A DNA stretch of 64,000 bases from Polyangium sp. y55x31 (GTDB lineage Bacteria; Myxococcota_A; Polyangia; Polyangiales; Polyangiaceae), in the NCBI RefSeq assembly GCF_029946505.1, contig NZ_JARZHG010000046.1, forward strand, positions 1-64,000, written 5' to 3'. Shown piece after piece: positions 1-8,191 of the stretch. Positions within the stretch are counted from its first letter, which is position 1; each line of letters starts with the position of its first letter. The notes beneath the pieces were generated by a model. The model was given only the letters and a program-made list of their open reading frames with translations. It did no database searches and was not told the origin of the DNA. The position numbers and the translations under genes were made by a program.

Positions 1-1322
1 CGAGGCAAATTGACCTTGGCGACAGGGGGCTTGGGGGGATGCGCCAGAGCTGATGTGGGGATCCGGAGAACCGGCGCTCGTGGCGCGGGCGGCATCTTCC
101 GGCCCACGGTCGCGCTGACGAGGGCCACGACGGCCGCCGGGGCCCGGCGCGGCTCAGGTTTCGGGGCATGGCGAGCGAGCAGCTCCTCACTCGCCTTGCG
201 GACCCGGAATGGCAGATCATCCGACAATGCGCTCAGCCTGTGGCTGACCCGGCGCAGGTAGTCGTTCGTGCCTGGACTATCGAACCACACCCGCAGCGCT
301 TCGTCGGCGAGGAGCTCGAGCGGCGAGCGCGGAAGCGTGGCGAGGTCGACTCGGCGCTCGACGAAGCGGGCCTGGAGCAGCTTCGCCATGTCTGCGAGGT
401 GGCCGGCCATCTGCGCTTCGGCGTCGCGGGAGAGGCGCTTGTTGGTCGGGCGCGCGTGGTAGGCGCGCTGAAAATGGCGGTCGTAGGCGGCGGAGAGGGC
501 ACGCCAAGCGTCGGCGTCGGTCGGGCCATGGGTGATCACGCCGGACGACGGTGGTTCGGGCGGCTGGCTCCTCGTGCTCCCCTCCTCCGGAGCATCCAAC
601 CGAACCAACGGGGGGGCGGTGGATCCCGGATCCCCCCCTACGGTATGGAGATCCAGAGCAGAGAGATCCCGTGGATCGGAGGTCATTCTGTCCACGGCGT
701 TTGTGGTCTCCAAAGCCGGCCGAGCAGACACATCTGTCCGGGGCTCCCCCTGGACACCCTGACCGGGGGGCACGGCTCGTGCGAGACCGGGGCGGCGTGG
801 TCTGGATCGGGAGGGCGCCGGGAGCTCCGCAGCCGGGCGGCCTTCGTGGAGCAACGTCAGGAGGTCTGGCGCCTGCCCGTCATCGCTCCGATCTGGCAGC
901 GGAAACCCGAGCTCTGCTTGCACGAGCGCGAGCTTTTTGAAGGTCATCGCCTCGACTCGCAGGTAGCCCGCCTCGACGAGCTGCGGCAGCAGGCGGCGCA
1001 AGGTGCGCTCGCTACATCCCGCATGTTCGGCCAGCGCGGTCTGCCCCCACCACACGCGGCCCAAAGGATCCGAGAGCCGAAGCAAAGCGTGCAACAGGCC
1101 CCGAAGCTTCAACGATGGTCCAGCTTTGGACCAGAGGACGTCTTCGTAAGTGAGCTTCCATGCGGGACGTCCCGATTCGAAAGCTGCTGACTCCCGAGGA
1201 GACAGGCCAAGCTCGCCAAGCGTATTATTTGTTAAATTGCCAACCGCCGCCTTCTGAGGCGACACCACACCCGCTGACGCCGCGCGAGAACTTCCCGCAC
1301 GGGCGGCACGTTGTGCTAGCAT
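1..1322 (-). CDS. Winged-helix protein resembling a replication initiator, C-terminus beyond the window
   Basis: An open frame runs without a stop from an ATG at 1322 to the left edge, so at least 440 residues are encoded and the C-terminus is missing. A good ribosome site (GGAG) lies about 8 bases before the ATG. Residues 60-130 form a winged-helix domain with the helix-turn-helix at about 94-121 (QTALAEHAGCSERTLRRLL). A Pro/Ser-rich linker follows, then a helical domain whose residues match the protein at 11552-13438 (for example FDSPGTNDYLRRVSHRL against FKRPGTNNYLLQSRHRL). The two are paralogues with the same layout. Two such genes in a region with parA and a recombinase suggest plasmid-type replication or control, but no catalytic motif proves this and it could be a transcriptional regulator. 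Confidence 0.72.
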   Translation of the reverse strand, partial: MLAQRAARAGSSRAASAGVVSPQKAAVGNLTNNTLGELGLSPRESAAFESGRPAWKLTYEDVLWSKAGPSLKLRGLLHALLRLSDPLGRVWWGQTALAEHAGCSERTLRRLLPQLVEAGYLRVEAMTFKKLALVQAELGFPLPDRSDDGQAPDLLTLLHEGRPAAELPAPSRSRPRRPGLARAVPPGQGVQGEPRTDVSARPALETTNAVDRMTSDPRDLSALDLHTVGGDPGSTAPPLVRLDAPEEGSTRSQPPEPPSSGVITHGPTDADAWRALSAAYDRHFQRAYHARPTNKRLSRDAEAQMAGHLADMAKLLQARFVERRVDLATLPRSPLELLADEALRVWFDSPGTNDYLRRVSHRLSALSDDLPFRVRKASEELLARHAPKPEPRRAPAAVVALVSATVGRKMPPAPRAPVLRIPTSALAHPPKPPVAKVNLP

Positions 1323-1770
1323 CCGTTCACTCCGTGCGCGTCGACTGCGCTGGCGCCCAATCCGAGAGCAGTCGACGCGCTGGTTTTTTTGTTGGTCCGC
1401 GCTCGCCTCGGGATCCTGCCCCGCGACGAGACGCGCGTTCAGATCAACTCCATTCTCCTCCCGCGATCCAGTGATTTTTTCAGGATCGCACCTGCACGCC
1501 TGTCTCCTCCCCGTTCGATGGCCTTTCGGCCGATCCCTCCACGACCCACCCGGCGAATCGACCTCCTCGCCGAGAACTCGAGGATGTGGCGGGTTCTACG
1601 GAGGGAGCGCGACCGTAGCCGCGCTATGTAGCCATCAATACTCGTGCCAGAGGCGAGTCACGTAGGAACCGCGGAGTTCTACGATGGAGGACAAGGGCGC
1701 CGACCCGCCGGGGACACGAGGTGATGGCTGGAGCATGCACCCCCCTGAGTAGGGGGCGTGCTCATGCAGA
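1323..1770. other. Intergenic region with one bulged hairpin
   Basis: No convincing gene is present; the short open frames lack protein-like composition. A GC-rich bulged inverted repeat lies at 1731-1763 (GAGCATGCACCCCC against GGGGGCGTGCTC), just before the first octad site. It has no T-tract, so it is not a clear terminator. Confidence 0.4.
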
Positions 1771-1795
1771 TGTACGGATGTCCGTCCGTACATCC
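1771..1795. repeat. Octad site 1
   Basis: Cores GTAC, GTCC and GTAC start at 1772, 1780 and 1788, exactly 8 bp apart, in a near-palindromic block. It lies upstream of the SDR remnant. Confidence 0.75.
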
Positions 1796-1897
1796 TCCTC
1801 CAAGCTACGATGCGCAGGCTCGCGAGACCGTTGGCGCGCGATGCATGCGCGATGGCGACGATCTGCCGCTCCGGAGAGATCGTAAGGCGGCAAGCCG

Positions 1898-2146
1898 ATC
1901 ATCGATCCGGAACGCGGGAAGAAGACGTTGCCGCAGGGTGCAAGCACGATCGTGTTCGCAGCCACGAGCCCGCTGCTCGCCGAAATCGGTGGGGTCTATC
2001 TGAAGGACAACGACATTTCGCCGCTGGACGACGAGCCGAAGCCCCTGACCGCGGATAGCATCCCCTCCGACGTCGCGTCCCACTCCATCGACCCGCAATC
2101 CGCGCAGCGGCTCTGGGAGCTGAGCGAGCGGCTACTGAAGGCGTGA
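1898..2146 (+). pseudogene. C-terminal remnant of a short-chain dehydrogenase
   Basis: The reading frame from 1898 to the stop at 2146 gives the typical tail of a long SDR of the retinol-dehydrogenase/WW-oxidoreductase type: DPE..K, then QGASTIVFAATSPLLA, GGVYL, and RLWELSERLL at the end. No Rossmann motif (TGxxxGxG), NNAG or YxxxK is encoded upstream in any frame, so about three quarters of the gene is missing. The nearest possible start is a TTG at 1928. The layout matches the tail of the intact SDR at 9917-10861, though the residues differ enough that it is not a recent copy. Probably a non-functional remnant left by a rearrangement. Confidence 0.68.
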
Positions 2147-2155
2147 TCGAGAGGG

Positions 2156-2185
2156 TGTACAGATGGACGGACGTCCATCTGTACA
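2156..2185. repeat. Octad site 2, four cores, perfect inverted repeat
   Basis: Cores GTAC, GGAC, GTCC and GTAC start at 2157, 2165, 2173 and 2181. The arms TGTACAGATGGAC and GTCCATCTGTACA are perfect inverted repeats around 4 bases. The site lies 10 bases after the SDR remnant stop and 12 bases before the stop of the convergent partition gene, so it is not a promoter for either. Confidence 0.8.
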
Positions 2186-2196
2186 TTGAAATCTCC

Positions 2197-2577
2197 CTAT
2201 TCTGACACCAGCCCCGCCTTCGGCCTCGGAATGAAGTCCGGCTGCGCGCTCATGTCCACCCCGTCGGCCTCGAGCAGCCGGAGGATGTACTCCTTGATCC
2301 CGCCCGGATACTCGACCGACCGCACCTTCACCTGCTTGTGCACCGCGGGCACGACATCCACCACGATCCGCTTCGTCCCCGCCTCGAGCCGCGCCGCGGC
2401 GGCCGACGGACGCACGACCGGCTTCGGTGCGGGCTGCGGAGCAGGCTTCGGCTCGACCTCCGCGCTCGTCGCGTCGGCCACTTCCTTCGGCTCCAGCTTC
2501 GGCTCGGCTTTGGGCTCTGGCTTCGGCTCCGGCTTGCTCGGCCTCACCAGCGACATCGTCAAGGCTTTCTTGCTCAC
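2197..2577 (-). CDS. Small ParA partner with ribbon-helix-helix-like C-terminus, candidate octad-binding protein
   Basis: This 126-residue protein starts at a GTG (2577) that overlaps the parA stop codon as GTGA, so the two are translationally coupled. The first half is a disordered Pro/Lys/Glu-rich arm with PEPK repeats. The C-terminal half (about residues 65-115) has a beta-strand followed by two predicted helices (HKQVKVRSVEYPGGIKEYIL, then RLLEADG), compatible with a small RHH or similar DNA-binding fold. Short ParA proteins (type Ib) commonly pair with small RHH proteins such as ParG or omega, which have flexible N-termini and bind arrays of short repeats. The order ParA then small protein fits that pattern. 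The DNA-binding assignment is inference; no family match was tested. Confidence 0.62.
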   Translation of the reverse strand: MSKKALTMSLVRPSKPEPKPEPKAEPKLEPKEVADATSAEVEPKPAPQPAPKPVVRPSAAAARLEAGTKRIVVDVVPAVHKQVKVRSVEYPGGIKEYILRLLEADGVDMSAQPDFIPRPKAGLVSE

Positions 2578-3290
2578 GCTTGCCCCCTTCCCTTCTTCCG
2601 AGCGCCGCCGCTCGCCGGCTTCGCCGCCGGAGCGGGCGCCGCGGTCGCCGGCATGATCTCCTTGAACAGCTTCAACACCTCGGCTGCCGCGGCCCCTTTC
2701 GGGTCCGTCGTCAGCACGCTCTCCCCGATCGACGCTGCCTCCGGGTATGCGACCCGATGGCTGATCGACGTCTCGGCCACCTCCCCGCGCGCGGCCATCG
2801 CTTCGCGCGCCGAACGAGCCAGCACCGTGCGCGGCGCGCAGCGGTTCGCGACGAACAACCGCCGCACGGGCCCACGCCCGAACTGCTCGCGGATCGCGTC
2901 GGCGCGGTCGAGCTCGGCGAGCGTCTCGTGCGTCGCCCAGAGGTCGAACGGCCCCGGGGTCACGGGGATCACGACGATGTCCGCGGCGACTGCGGCCGCG
3001 CTGCTCTGATCTCCGGTCCACGGCGGCCCGTCGAGGACCGCGATATCGCGCCCCGCGGCGAGCTCGAGGAGCCTGGCCCGCGAGAACGCGCGATCATGTT
3101 TCGAGACGGCGAGCCCGGCGAGTTTGCTGTTCTCCTGCCTAGCGGAACCCCAGTCGAGCGAGGAGCCTTGCCGATCGAGGTCCACGAGGATCGTGGCCTG
3201 CCCACGCAGGTGAGCCGCGGCGGCGAGGTTCGTCGCGAGGGTCGTCTTCCCGACGCCGCCCTTCAGGCTCAGGATAGCGATCACGTACAT
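2574..3290 (-). CDS. parA: ParA-family partition ATPase
   Basis: The 238-residue protein has the deviant Walker A motif KGGVGKTT at residues 10-17, a Walker A' segment VDLDRQGSSLDW near residue 37, and a Walker B-like stretch ending DGPPW near residue 90. Its length and lack of an N-terminal helix-turn-helix match short plasmid-type (Ib) ParA proteins, which form ATP-dependent gradients on the nucleoid and move DNA bound by a centromere-binding partner. The downstream gene overlaps by 4 bases. The ATG lies inside an octad array, so occupancy of that array would directly cover the start of the gene; a GTG two codons later is an alternative start. It could also be an orphan chromosomal ParA/MinD-like protein. 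Confidence 0.9.
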   Translation of the reverse strand: MYVIAILSLKGGVGKTTLATNLAAAAHLRGQATILVDLDRQGSSLDWGSARQENSKLAGLAVSKHDRAFSRARLLELAAGRDIAVLDGPPWTGDQSSAAAVAADIVVIPVTPGPFDLWATHETLAELDRADAIREQFGRGPVRRLFVANRCAPRTVLARSAREAMAARGEVAETSISHRVAYPEAASIGESVLTTDPKGAAAAEVLKLFKEIMPATAAPAPAAKPASGGARKKGRGQA

Positions 3291-3374
3291 GTGGACGGAT
3301 GTACATCATGGGTTTGGCCGGGTGCAAGGGAAAGGTGAGCGGACCGTGGATGTGTACAGATGTAACTATGTACA
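3284..3374. repeat. Octad sites 3 and 4, over the parA start and just upstream
   Basis: Site 3 has cores GTAC, GGAC and GTAC at 3285, 3293 and 3301, and covers the parA ATG (3288-3290). Site 4 has GTAC, GTAA and GTAC at 3354, 3362 and 3370, about 64 bp upstream. The placement suggests autoregulation of parA and its partner. The remaining 250 bases up to the aldo/keto reductase stop show no gene. Confidence 0.78.
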
Positions 3375-3625
3375 TGGAATCCACGCGCTGCTTTTGGGCC
3401 CAGCGTCGAGAGGCGGAACGACGGCGCACGTCGGGTAGAAGTGCGGCCGCGCATGGCAGAGGGGTGAATTCGTGAGCTTTTGGAGTTCTTCATCGGACGC
3501 GCGGACGTCTCCGCGCCTCCCGCGGACTGCGACCCTGCAAGTGCAAGGAAGCGACGGGCGCGTGCACGACGCTCCCCGAGACCATCGAGGTCCGCGCCTC
3601 GACGTGCTCAGGGGGACGTCGGCCT

Positions 3626-4498
3626 TCAGGAGTGCTTGGAAAGCCCGTTCAGCTCGGCCAGATCCTCGGCGCTCAAGACGATGGAGGCGCTCGCGAGGTT
3701 CTCCCTCAGATGCGCGATCGAAGACGTGCCGGGAATGAGCAGCACGTTGGGCGACCGCCGCAAGAGCCACGCGAGCGCCACTTGCATCGGCGTCGCCCCG
3801 AGACGTGCGGACACCGCGCTCAGCGTGCTCGATTGCAGCGGCGCAAACCCGCCGAGCGGGAAGAAGGGCACATACGCTATGCGGAGCGCGGCGAGCTCGT
3901 CGATGACGGCATCGTCGCCGCGGTGCGCCAGATTGTAGTGGTTCTGCACGCACACGATCTCCGTGAGCTTGCGTCCCTCCGCGATCTGCGCGGCCGTGAC
4001 GTTGCTCAAGCCGATGTGCCGAATCAACCCGCGTCGCTGCAGTTCGGCGAGGGCCGTGAGCGGCGCTTCGATGGAGCCTTCCGCTGGGCCCTCGGCGCTG
4101 AACATCGCGCGAAGGTTCACGACGTCGAGCACGTCCAAGCCGAGGTTGCGGAGGTTGTCGTGAACCGCACGCTCGATGTCGGTGGCGGAGAGGGCGGGCT
4201 CCCACGACCCCGTCGGGCCGCGTACGGCGCCGACCTTCGTGGCGATGACGAGGCCGTCGCGATACGGATGCAGCGCCTCGCGGATGATCTCGTTCGTGAC
4301 GTGGGGACCGTAGATGTCGCTGGTGTCGACGTGGTTGACGCCCTGCGCGATGGCCTCGCGCAGCACGGCGACGGCGGCCTTCCGATCCTTGGGGGGACCG
4401 AAGACGTTGGGGCCGGCGAGCTGCATGGCGCCGTAGCCGAGACGACGAACGGTGTGAGAGCCGAGGCTGTAGGTGTCTGCGATGGGGAGGTCGGTCAT
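3626..4498 (-). CDS. Aldo/keto reductase, YdbC/PdxI-like
   Basis: The 290-residue protein is a full-length TIM-barrel NADPH-dependent aldo/keto reductase. It shows the opening strand with GYGAMQLAGP, the active-site Asp and Tyr in HVDTSDIYGP (about residues 56-65), the Lys in IATKVG, and the C-terminal cofactor loop IPGTSSIAHLRENL. The usual active-site His position reads VVNLRAM, as in the YdbC/PdxI branch, where Asn replaces His. Substrates of this branch include pyridoxal, but the substrate here is unknown. It is divergent from a LysR gene 105 bases away, a common arrangement in which the LysR protein controls its neighbour. Confidence 0.9.
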   Translation of the reverse strand: MTDLPIADTYSLGSHTVRRLGYGAMQLAGPNVFGPPKDRKAAVAVLREAIAQGVNHVDTSDIYGPHVTNEIIREALHPYRDGLVIATKVGAVRGPTGSWEPALSATDIERAVHDNLRNLGLDVLDVVNLRAMFSAEGPAEGSIEAPLTALAELQRRGLIRHIGLSNVTAAQIAEGRKLTEIVCVQNHYNLAHRGDDAVIDELAALRIAYVPFFPLGGFAPLQSSTLSAVSARLGATPMQVALAWLLRRSPNVLLIPGTSSIAHLRENLASASIVLSAEDLAELNGLSKHS

Positions 4499-4553
4499 GT
4501 TGTTGGTCCTTGGAAGCGTGATTCGCCGCTGGATCTACGCAGAAATTCACTGC

Positions 4554-4600
4554 GCGACAATCCGTCGCAATCTGTACGGCCTGTGCGATAATCTGCACAG
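4554..4600. promoter_or_regulatory. Two palindromes in the AKR/LysR divergent promoter region
   Basis: A 20-bp perfect-arm palindrome CTGTGC-N8-GCACAG spans 4581-4600, ending 3 bases before the lysR ATG. A second palindrome, GCGAC-N5-GTCGC, spans 4554-4568. Both contain the T-N11-A layout typical of LysR operators, so autoregulation and control of the reductase are likely. Confidence 0.6.
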
Positions 4601-4603
4601 TCA

Positions 4604-5518
4604 ATGGATGACCTCGCAGACCTCACCGCCTTCCTGACGGTTGCCCGTGAGGGTGGCTTTCGCAGCGCCGCCCGTGCGGCGGGCACGAGCGCGTCCCGCA
4701 TGGGCGACGCGGTTCGTCGACTGGAGGCCCGGCTCGGAGTTCGGCTGCTCCATCGCACCACCCGCAGCGTCACACCCACCGACGCAGGAGCGCGCCTGCT
4801 CGAGCGGATCACCCCGGCGCTCGGCGAAGTGCGCGCTGCGCTGGACGTGGTCAACGACTTCCGCGATCGTCCCGCAGGTCGTCTGAAGCTCAACGTGCCG
4901 ACCGCCGCTGCACGGCTCGTCCTTCCTCGCATCGTGCCGCCCTTCCTCGCGAAGTACCCCGACATCTGTCTCGAGGTGACCGCAGAGGAGCGCCTCATCG
5001 ACGTGGTCGCCGAGGGTTTCGACGCCGGCATCCGCTACGAAGACTGGCTCGAGAAGGACATGGTGGCGGTGCCCATCGGCCCGCGCGTCCAGCGTTACGC
5101 CGCAGCCGCGTCACCCGCATACCTTTCTCGCCGTGGTCCTCCCACACACCCACGTGAGCTGCTCGAACATGAATGCGTACGGTGGCGCTTCACGAACGGC
5201 CCACTGCATCCGTGGGAGTTCGAACGGGACGGAGAGACCATTAAAGTCGACCCAAAGGGCCCGCTGATCGTCAGTTTCGGTGGCGGTACGGAGTTCGCTG
5301 TGGAGGCCTCTGTGGCAGGTAGCGGGATCATCTATCTGTTCGAGGATTGGCTACGTCCCTTCATCGACCGAGGAGAGTTGGTCCCCGTGCTCCAACCATG
5401 GTGGCTGAGCTTCCCCGGGCCTTTTCTCTACTACCCCGGTCGTCGGCATCTTCCGACGCCGCTGCGGGCCTTCGTGGACTTCGTCAGGTCGACGCAGACT
5501 GTGAATTCGTCGACGTGA
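4604..5518 (+). CDS. LysR-family transcriptional regulator
   Basis: The 304-residue protein is a complete LysR regulator. The N-terminal winged helix (residues 1-62) has the typical pattern FLTVAREGGFRSAARA...SRMGDAVRRLEARLGVRLLHRTTR. The C-terminal periplasmic-binding-like effector domain starts near residue 90 (GRLKLNVP) and contains the two expected subdomains, including the late VSFGGGTEFAVEASVAGSGI segment. It is the CrgA/YafC-type branch that often controls divergently transcribed oxidoreductases. The effector is unknown. The start is the ATG directly after the 20-bp palindrome. Confidence 0.93.
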   Translation: MDDLADLTAFLTVAREGGFRSAARAAGTSASRMGDAVRRLEARLGVRLLHRTTRSVTPTDAGARLLERITPALGEVRAALDVVNDFRDRPAGRLKLNVPTAAARLVLPRIVPPFLAKYPDICLEVTAEERLIDVVAEGFDAGIRYEDWLEKDMVAVPIGPRVQRYAAAASPAYLSRRGPPTHPRELLEHECVRWRFTNGPLHPWEFERDGETIKVDPKGPLIVSFGGGTEFAVEASVAGSGIIYLFEDWLRPFIDRGELVPVLQPWWLSFPGPFLYYPGRRHLPTPLRAFVDFVRSTQTVNSST

Positions 5519-5662
5519 TGCTCGTTCGCTTCACGAATACGCCGGGACCGCGAGAACGAGCGGGTGGCCGCGTCGCGGTCTGCTCGATGGACCGCGGTGG
5601 CGGCGGACGCCGAGGACGAGGGCGTCGCCGCTCCCGGGCGCGTGGGCCGCGTGAAGGTGATG

Positions 5663-6223
5663 TTAACCTCGCGGCGTGTCCGATCCGTGATCGCTCGTCC
5701 CCGGGGGTGCTTCTGCCCTTCTGATGAGCGCATTCGCGGTGAAACGAGCGGTGTAGGAGCCACGTCCCAGCCCCCAGATGATGTGATGATACACCTCGAC
5801 GGGCGCCGCCGGGGATGGGCACTCATGCGCAGGGACGCTGCCAGGGAGCACATCGCGCGAGTCGGTGACCTCGATCAACTGGCGTGGCCCGTCGTAGGCG
5901 AGCTCGTCGCGGTAGGCTCTATAGGTGGTGTTGCAGCGCCCCCGCTCGATGGAAACCAGCGGGAGCCGGGTCCTACGACCCTCCTCGGACGGCTGCGTCC
6001 CGGGGTGCCTCGTCGTCAAGACGAGCTCACCTTTGCCCAGATCAATGGCGAGCTCGGCGGCAGTGATTTTGACATTCTCGCCCCTCGTATTGCTGCTCTC
6101 GATAGGGGTGAGCTCGGCCCAAAGGACACCGTCACTCGGTTCCGGTGTGGCCTCGTTGGCTCGAGCCGCGACGGTCGCCAGGAGAGCCGCCACGCCGACA
6201 AGTCTGGGACTCACGAATCTCAT
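5663..6223 (-). CDS. Secreted hypothetical protein
   Basis: The 186-residue product starts with a signal peptide (MRFVSPRLVGVAALLATVAARA, cleavage probably after ARA near residue 22). The rest is soluble, with two Cys residues (in GRCNTTYR and AHECPSP) that could form a disulphide. A purine-rich GAGGGGAGGG lies before the ATG. No family was recognised. It lies 27 bases downstream of another small exported protein on the same strand, so the two may share a transcript. Confidence 0.6.
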   Translation of the reverse strand: MRFVSPRLVGVAALLATVAARANEATPEPSDGVLWAELTPIESSNTRGENVKITAAELAIDLGKGELVLTTRHPGTQPSEEGRRTRLPLVSIERGRCNTTYRAYRDELAYDGPRQLIEVTDSRDVLPGSVPAHECPSPAAPVEVYHHIIWGLGRGSYTARFTANALIRRAEAPPGTSDHGSDTPRG

Positions 6224-6249
6224 GATGCAACTGCCCTCCCCTCATTCGC

Positions 6250-6561
6250 CTACAAGTTTATTTCTGGGATGCGGCAGGCCGGCCAGCCGCACCCCATTGC
6301 ACAAACCATGAACATTCCCGAGCAAACCGAAGGGTCCACTTCGGGCGTGCGAAACCGCCCCGCTGCCGCGCAGGAGTGGAACGCACTTTCGCACCGCCTC
6401 ATGCAGCGTTGATCGACCCTTGCTTCCCAATTGGGATCGTCTTCGCATTGCAATCGACGAGGGATATCCTCGGCATCGTTTGCATGGCTCGCCTTTGGCG
6501 CCGTCAGAAAAGCAGACGCCACGAACAATGCAGGGAGCCAACCGAAACCACGAACGACCAT
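6250..6561 (-). CDS. Small Cys-rich exported protein
   Basis: About 103 residues with a signal peptide ending near ASHA, followed by a mature part of about 75 residues with eight Cys residues, including CMRRCESAFHSC and CSGMFMVCAMGCGWPAC. The ATG at 6561 is chosen over one four codons upstream because GGTGGAGG sits at normal ribosome-site distance. The Cys spacing suggests a disulphide-bonded extracellular domain, similar in style to small secreted myxobacterial proteins. Function unknown. Confidence 0.55.
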   Translation of the reverse strand: MVVRGFGWLPALFVASAFLTAPKASHANDAEDIPRRLQCEDDPNWEARVDQRCMRRCESAFHSCAAAGRFRTPEVDPSVCSGMFMVCAMGCGWPACRIPEINL

Positions 6562-6695
6562 GGGAGCCTCCACCGCGGAGCAGCGCGCCCGTGACCAAAC
6601 CTACATTTCCCACATGAGGACACGGAAACACTACGGCAAGGTCCCCACGCTGGCAGGCGCAGAGGGCTCTCTCACACAGCCTGTCGTCGATCAAA

Positions 6696-6730
6696 GGTAC
6701 TTCCGGGAATTTAACCTTCCCGGAAGTACC
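6696..6730. other. Perfect 14-bp inverted repeat with 7-nt loop
   Basis: GGTACTTCCGGGAA, a 7-base loop, then its exact reverse complement. Read on the minus strand it is followed by CTTTGATC, a weak T-rich stretch, so it could end transcription entering from the right. It lies upstream of the small Cys-rich gene and left of the octad cluster. No other copy was seen. Confidence 0.65.
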
Positions 6731-6810
6731 CATCCGTGCTCACCGTCGACGCGTCCCTCCGGGCGACGCGCCAGCAGCCCTTGAGCGTGGCGACATTAGC
6801 GGTCCGATCA

Positions 6811-6911
6811 TGTACATCCGTACACTTGTCCAAGTGGAGCCACGCGAGTAACCCATCGCCGCCGCCCCGCTCCAGTTATCGCTCCTCTGCGTACACTTGT
6901 CCATCCGTACA
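6811..6911. repeat. Octad sites 5 and 6
   Basis: Site 5 has cores GTAC, GTAC, GTCC and a degenerate GGAG at 6812, 6820, 6828 and 6836. Site 6 has GTAC, GTCC and GTAC at 6891, 6899 and 6907. The surrounding 6.6-7.5 kb contains no convincing gene. Confidence 0.75.
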
Positions 6912-7060
6912 TCCACAACAATGGAGTGGAGGACGCGCCGCCGCCGCCGCCAGCTTGGGCGCCACATCTGTTAGCCCCTTCCGCTCGCCCCAAAGACCCA
7001 CGCAACTTCAGCTCCCTGGACCTAGCGCAGGTCTGTTCCGCGACCGAGCCTGGTGGAGTT

Positions 7061-7119
7061 GGTACAAATGGTCATTTGTACACAAGGTCAGTGTATCATT
7101 ACAAAAGTACATTTGGACA
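7061..7119. repeat. Octad sites 7 and 8
   Basis: Site 7 has GTAC, GGTC and GTAC at 7062, 7070 and 7078 in a near-perfect palindrome. A two-core partial site (GTAC 7107, GGAC 7115) follows. Confidence 0.7.
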
Positions 7120-7316
7120 TGCACTCGCCTAGTCACGTGAACATGAAGTGTTCCAGTCGATGCCGCGGGCGCGAGGGCGCCTCGACCGCCGTGCGGTCTC
7201 CGAGGTCCACGCCTTACCAGTGGCGAACGTAGTCAAACTTTGGGTGCCTCCCCGGCAGCGCCGGGGGGACTCCCGCGGGACGTTAGGGCGTCCGGCTCGA
7301 AGGTCGTGCTGTTTTC

Positions 7317-7444
7317 ATACAAATGTACGTATGTACGTACAAAGAGTACGCTTGCCGCGTCCCTACCGCCGCAGAGGAGGGCCGGCGCTGTGGCACTCAC
7401 CTCGGAGGCGTGAGTTCATTCATGTACAGATGGACATATGTCCA
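7317..7444. repeat. Octad sites 9 and 10
   Basis: Site 9 has ATAC, GTAC and GTAC at 7317, 7325 and 7333. Site 10 has GTAC, GGAC and GTCC at 7424, 7432 and 7440. Site 10 sits directly before the recombinase remnant, just as sites 11 and 12 sit before the intact recombinase, so the array may have been duplicated with the gene. A GC hairpin (CCCCGGC-AGC-GCCGGGG) lies at 7250-7266. Confidence 0.75.
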
Positions 7445-7487
7445 GAATACCCGCCGGTCATCCCCTGGTGATCACGCCTGCTCGGGA

Positions 7488-7630
7488 AGATCTGAATGGC
7501 CTACGCGAGGGCTTCGGCGCGGCTCCAGGTCGATCACGCCGCGTGGATGACGAAGGGGTCCTCGTTTGCCTCGTCCGGAGCAGGACAGACCAGGAAAGGT
7601 GCCTATCCACGCCGCCGGCGGCCCGTGGCT
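7488..7630 (+). pseudogene. Decayed partial copy of the tyrosine recombinase gene
   Basis: The DNA from 7488 matches the intact recombinase gene from about 8736: CTGAATGGCCTACGCGAG against CTGAACGGCCTGCGCGAT, then GGCTTCGGCGCGG, then GATCACGCCGCGTGGATG against GATCACGTCGCATGGATG, then CGGAGCAGGACAGACCAGGA, and on to the ACGCCGCCGGCGGCCC stretch. Several short deletions shift the frame, and the segment holding the active-site Arg is lost. It corresponds to residues of about 148-212 of the intact protein. It is a duplicated and degraded integrase fragment, typical of repeated insertion at the same place. Confidence 0.7.
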
Positions 7631-8170
7631 CAGTCGACCAGGGAAGCGTCGTACGGGAGCCACGAGCGCATACGGCTCGAGCTCGGCGACGTTGCACGCG
7701 GGCTCCTCGTCCAGGCGGGTTGCTTCGGCGTAGCGTGATCTCGACGGTGCGCGCGGTGGCCGAGTCGGTCGAGCAGGTCGACGACGGCGAGTTCATCCCC
7801 CGCGACGTCGAGCTCGATGCACGCGACGAAGCGATCCGGCTGGAGCTCGTCCTCTGCGAGCGGCCCGCAGAGCCGTGGCTCGAGGGGCGTGAACGCGCGC
7901 AACCACTCGAGCGCGTAGGGCCGCAGCCCGTAGGCGCGCCGCTTCGTCAGCGGCGTGGACCATACGGAGTCGATCAACCACGGACCGCAGCAAAGGCACC
8001 GTGTCTGGCGCCACGAGGTTTTCGTGCGCCGGGATTCGCGAACGGATGGATGCTTTCAACGCTGCGGGCGCTGACTGCGGTGGGGCCGAGAACCCTCCAC
8101 GGGTGGCCTCGCAGAGCCCGATCCGCAAGCGGCGGTGGGGGATCAATGCTGGTGCAGGGTCGCGCCCCTG
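7630..8170 (-). pseudogene. Degraded coding remnant of unknown function
   Basis: Protein-like sequence is visible in two minus-strand frames. One (about 8150-7985) reads IPAHENLVAPDTVPLLRSV. The other (7977-7760) reads TPLTKRRAYGLRPYALEWLR followed by FVACIELDVAGDELAVVDLL. Joining them needs a frame change near 7980. The second frame has an ATG at 7977 and could be expressed as 115 residues, but its last 40 residues run through the recombinase remnant and look random. No family was recognised. Confidence 0.35.
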
Positions 8171-8191
8171 AGCGCTCCGTCGGGGCATGAA

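Noticed and set aside
168-1190. Plus-strand open frame at the left end
   Set aside because: It is antisense to the winged-helix protein, which has a recognisable domain and a paralogue.
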